DNA of 64,000 nucleotides from Alphaproteobacteria bacterium. Lineage in GTDB: Bacteria > Pseudomonadota > Alphaproteobacteria > Micavibrionales > Micavibrionaceae. Both the position numbers and the translations under genes were made by a program. Of the stretch, positions 62,504 to 64,000 are shown in pieces (the first letter of the stretch is position 1; each line of letters begins with the position of its first letter). The notes under the pieces are model-generated. The model did not search any database, had not been told where the DNA came from, and saw only the letters and a list, made by a program, of their open reading frames with translations. The DNA is taken from positions 532,483 to 596,482 of the forward strand of contig NVTV01000001.1 in assembly GCA_002401695.1 (NCBI GenBank), given 5' to 3'.

Positions 62504-62670
62504 GTTAGCTCCTTTTCAAACACGGAAGGCCTTTGCGTTTCCACAAAAACCCCGGCTTCCACACCGTATCCATATGGGACTTAGGCGTTAAAAGCTCGGA
62601 GGCGCCAGACCACAAATATAGCCCAGCAAAATTTTATAGCCTGATCATATTCATCTGTTTGAAACATCAC

Positions 62671-62684
62671 TTGATTTGGATCAA
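62671..62684. promoter_or_regulatory. FNR/Dnr-type binding site
   Basis: TTGATTTGGATCAA is a perfect TTGAT-N4-ATCAA. It lies between moaA (about 170 bases away) and the Crp/Fnr gene (about 100 bases away) and could serve either or both. Confidence 0.75.
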
Positions 62685-62786
62685 CTCCACAAAGAAATCC
62701 TCAAAAACCGTATAAGTTCTGCTTTAAATACCGCGGTTCAGTAGGTAGTATGGCAACCAATACTCTGCTTATGAATGGAGCCAATC

Positions 62787-63473
62787 GTGGAATTACTGCA
62801 AACTATCAAAAAATCCCCCCTATTTCTGACCATTGACGAAGAAACCCTAAAAGAAATCGCAGAGCACTGCCGTCAGAAAAAGCTCTATAAGGGACAAGAA
62901 CTCTTTGCTGCGGGTGATACTGCAGAGAATTTTTATATCATTTTGAACGGCTGGATAAAGCTGTCCCGTATTTCCCGTGAAGGTGAAGAGATTATCATCC
63001 ATGTCTTCGGCCCCGGAGAATCCTTCGCCGAAGCCGCTGTCTTCAGTGATAAAAAGAAATACCCCGTTTACGCGCAATCCATTGAAGATGCAGAAGTTAT
63101 TGAAATACCGCGTAGTTTCTTCATTAAGAAAATTGAGGAAGACAGCCGCTTTGCCTTGCGCTTGCTGGGGTCAATTTCCGCACATCAACATTATCTTGTC
63201 CAACAATTAGAGCAAGTCACATCCAGAACCGCCCCCCAACGCGTCGGCGCATTCCTGTTGAGGTTTTGCAAAAGACAGACAGAAAACGCCGATGGCACGA
63301 TGGTTGTTGATTTGCCGTATGACAAAGCCATCATATCAACCCGCCTCAGCATAAAACCGGAAACCTTCTCCCGCGCGCTGGCAAAGTTAGAGCCCTACGG
63401 TGTCACCGCAGATAAACGCGCCATCACAATAAAATCTCCCGAAGCCCTTGCTGATTTTTGTGACGTTGATTAG
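62787..63473 (+). CDS. Crp/Fnr-family regulator of the Dnr/NnrR type
   Basis: About 228 residues. I prefer the GTG at 62787, which has GGAG six bases upstream; an ATG at 62775 is the alternative. The cyclic-nucleotide-type domain (LYKGQELFAAGDTAENFYIILNGWIKL) lacks the N-terminal Cys set of FNR iron-sulfur proteins. The C-terminal helix-turn-helix is ISTRLSIKPETFSRALAKLEPYGV. Its neighbour nnrS and the molybdenum cofactor operon suggest an NO-responsive nitrate/denitrification regulator. It ends 4 bases into nnrS, convergent. Confidence 0.9.
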   Translation: MELLQTIKKSPLFLTIDEETLKEIAEHCRQKKLYKGQELFAAGDTAENFYIILNGWIKLSRISREGEEIIIHVFGPGESFAEAAVFSDKKKYPVYAQSIEDAEVIEIPRSFFIKKIEEDSRFALRLLGSISAHQHYLVQQLEQVTSRTAPQRVGAFLLRFCKRQTENADGTMVVDLPYDKAIISTRLSIKPETFSRALAKLEPYGVTADKRAITIKSPEALADFCDVD

Positions 63474-64000
63474 GCCGCTCGCCCATCTGGCCGCGCGCTG
63501 ATCAACATCGGGGCGTAGCTGATCACGTAAACAACAAAGCACACACTCCACAGAGCCGCCGAGCCCGTTATCCAAAATGTCGTATAGTCAGGCATAATCA
63601 TCGCGCCAAAAACGCGCATAGTCGCCAATATCTGCATAAGGTAGAAACAGAAAACCGTTGGCTTATTCGCAATCAAATCACGCCCCGTATGCCCCAACGC
63701 AACGCGCACCATCATGCCAAGCGTCATAGAACCGATTGCCCCCGCCGTTAACGCATGCAGCGCAGTAGATAACGGAACAAGCCCAATGCCAGACAGCCCC
63801 AGAAGCACCAAACCAATGATTAACCACAAAAACCCAACATGTAAAATCCAGACCATCGGATCGCCCAGCACCTTCAAACTATGATAGTGCCGCATTCTAA
63901 TAACATGAATAATGGCCGATATCATCGCGGCAAAGGTAAGCAATACTGTATCCGCCGCCATAACAAGGCAAAGCGTTGTCGCCACCAAAGACAACAAAGC
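63470..64000 (-). CDS. nnrS: NnrS-family membrane protein, C-terminal part
   Basis: The N-terminal part lies beyond the window; 175 or more residues are visible. Membrane helices alternate with HALTAGAIGSMTLGMMVRVALGHTGRDL, the NnrS signature. NnrS is a haem-copper membrane protein that helps cells withstand NO and nitrosative stress during nitrate respiration. It ends in ISARPDGRAA, overlapping the regulator gene by 4 bases. Confidence 0.9.
   Translation of the reverse strand, partial: ALLSLVATTLCLVMAADTVLLTFAAMISAIIHVIRMRHYHSLKVLGDPMVWILHVGFLWLIIGLVLLGLSGIGLVPLSTALHALTAGAIGSMTLGMMVRVALGHTGRDLIANKPTVFCFYLMQILATMRVFGAMIMPDYTTFWITGSAALWSVCFVVYVISYAPMLISARPDGRAA

Noticed and set aside
1..64000. 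CRISPR arrays
   Set aside because: No spaced identical repeats of the right length were seen; regular repeats in 17-25 kb are RTX coding repeats.

Overview
The window looks like chromosomal DNA of an alphaproteobacterium of moderate to low GC. The 404-residue monomer-type NADP isocitrate dehydrogenase, the MexF/BepE-type RND pump with a NodT-like outer membrane factor, a plasmid TraD-type remnant and a two-cysteine SqrR/BigR-type repressor all fit that group. I cannot name the genus from sequence alone.

Layout. 1-13 kb is core metabolism and translation: icd, mnmA, an unknown acidic protein, tRNA-Met(CAT), purT, nusG, secE, the glycine cleavage genes (gcvT, gcvH, gcvPA, a small unknown membrane protein, gcvPB), a secreted unknown, tuf and tRNA-Gly. 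The familiar tuf-secE-nusG neighbourhood is split by the gcv genes. 13-16.7 kb is a phosphorelay: hybrid CHASE-type histidine kinase, a lone receiver and a lone Hpt protein. 16.8-17.1 kb holds tRNA-Trp followed by two decayed tRNA-like units. 17.3-26.4 kb is one three-gene operon: a short RTX protein, a lipoprotein with DxDGDG calcium motifs and a 2475-residue RTX protein with a type I secretion C-terminus.

26.4-34.2 kb is an accessory zone with a traD-like fragment, higBA and parDE toxin-antitoxin pairs, a truncated AlbA_2-type ORF, decayed IS6-family transposase pieces and two exported proteins with Sel1 repeats (one also with EF-hand loops). 34.2-41.2 kb has a TetR-controlled RND efflux operon with matching operators in front of the regulator and the pump. 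41.3-44.1 kb is a probably Zur-regulated FtsX-type ABC system with a very His-rich permease and a DUF3299 partner. 44.3-49 kb pairs a SqrR/BigR-like sulfur sensor and a YgaP-like rhodanese with an unusual protein joining a UPF0718/ArsP-type permease to VCBS/FG-GAP repeats and an ASPIC/UnbV domain. A short motif related to the end region of the decayed IS6 elements recurs five times in the same orientation between these modules.

49-64 kb: an ABC exporter, a secreted unknown, a compact CheY-CheX-FIST-CheA-like signalling operon, an S1-domain CvfB-like protein, a hexapeptide-repeat protein, a seven-gene molybdenum cofactor operon (moaA, fused moaC-moaB, moaD, moaE, mobA, an unknown and a TSUP permease), a perfect FNR/Dnr box, a Crp/Fnr regulator and the end of nnrS. 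The last block points to anaerobic nitrogen oxide metabolism beyond the window. The strongest candidates for undescribed biology are the FIST/CheA-like cassette, the permease-UnbV fusion with its sulfur sensor, the RTX/lipoprotein operon and the Zur-box His-rich ABC system.
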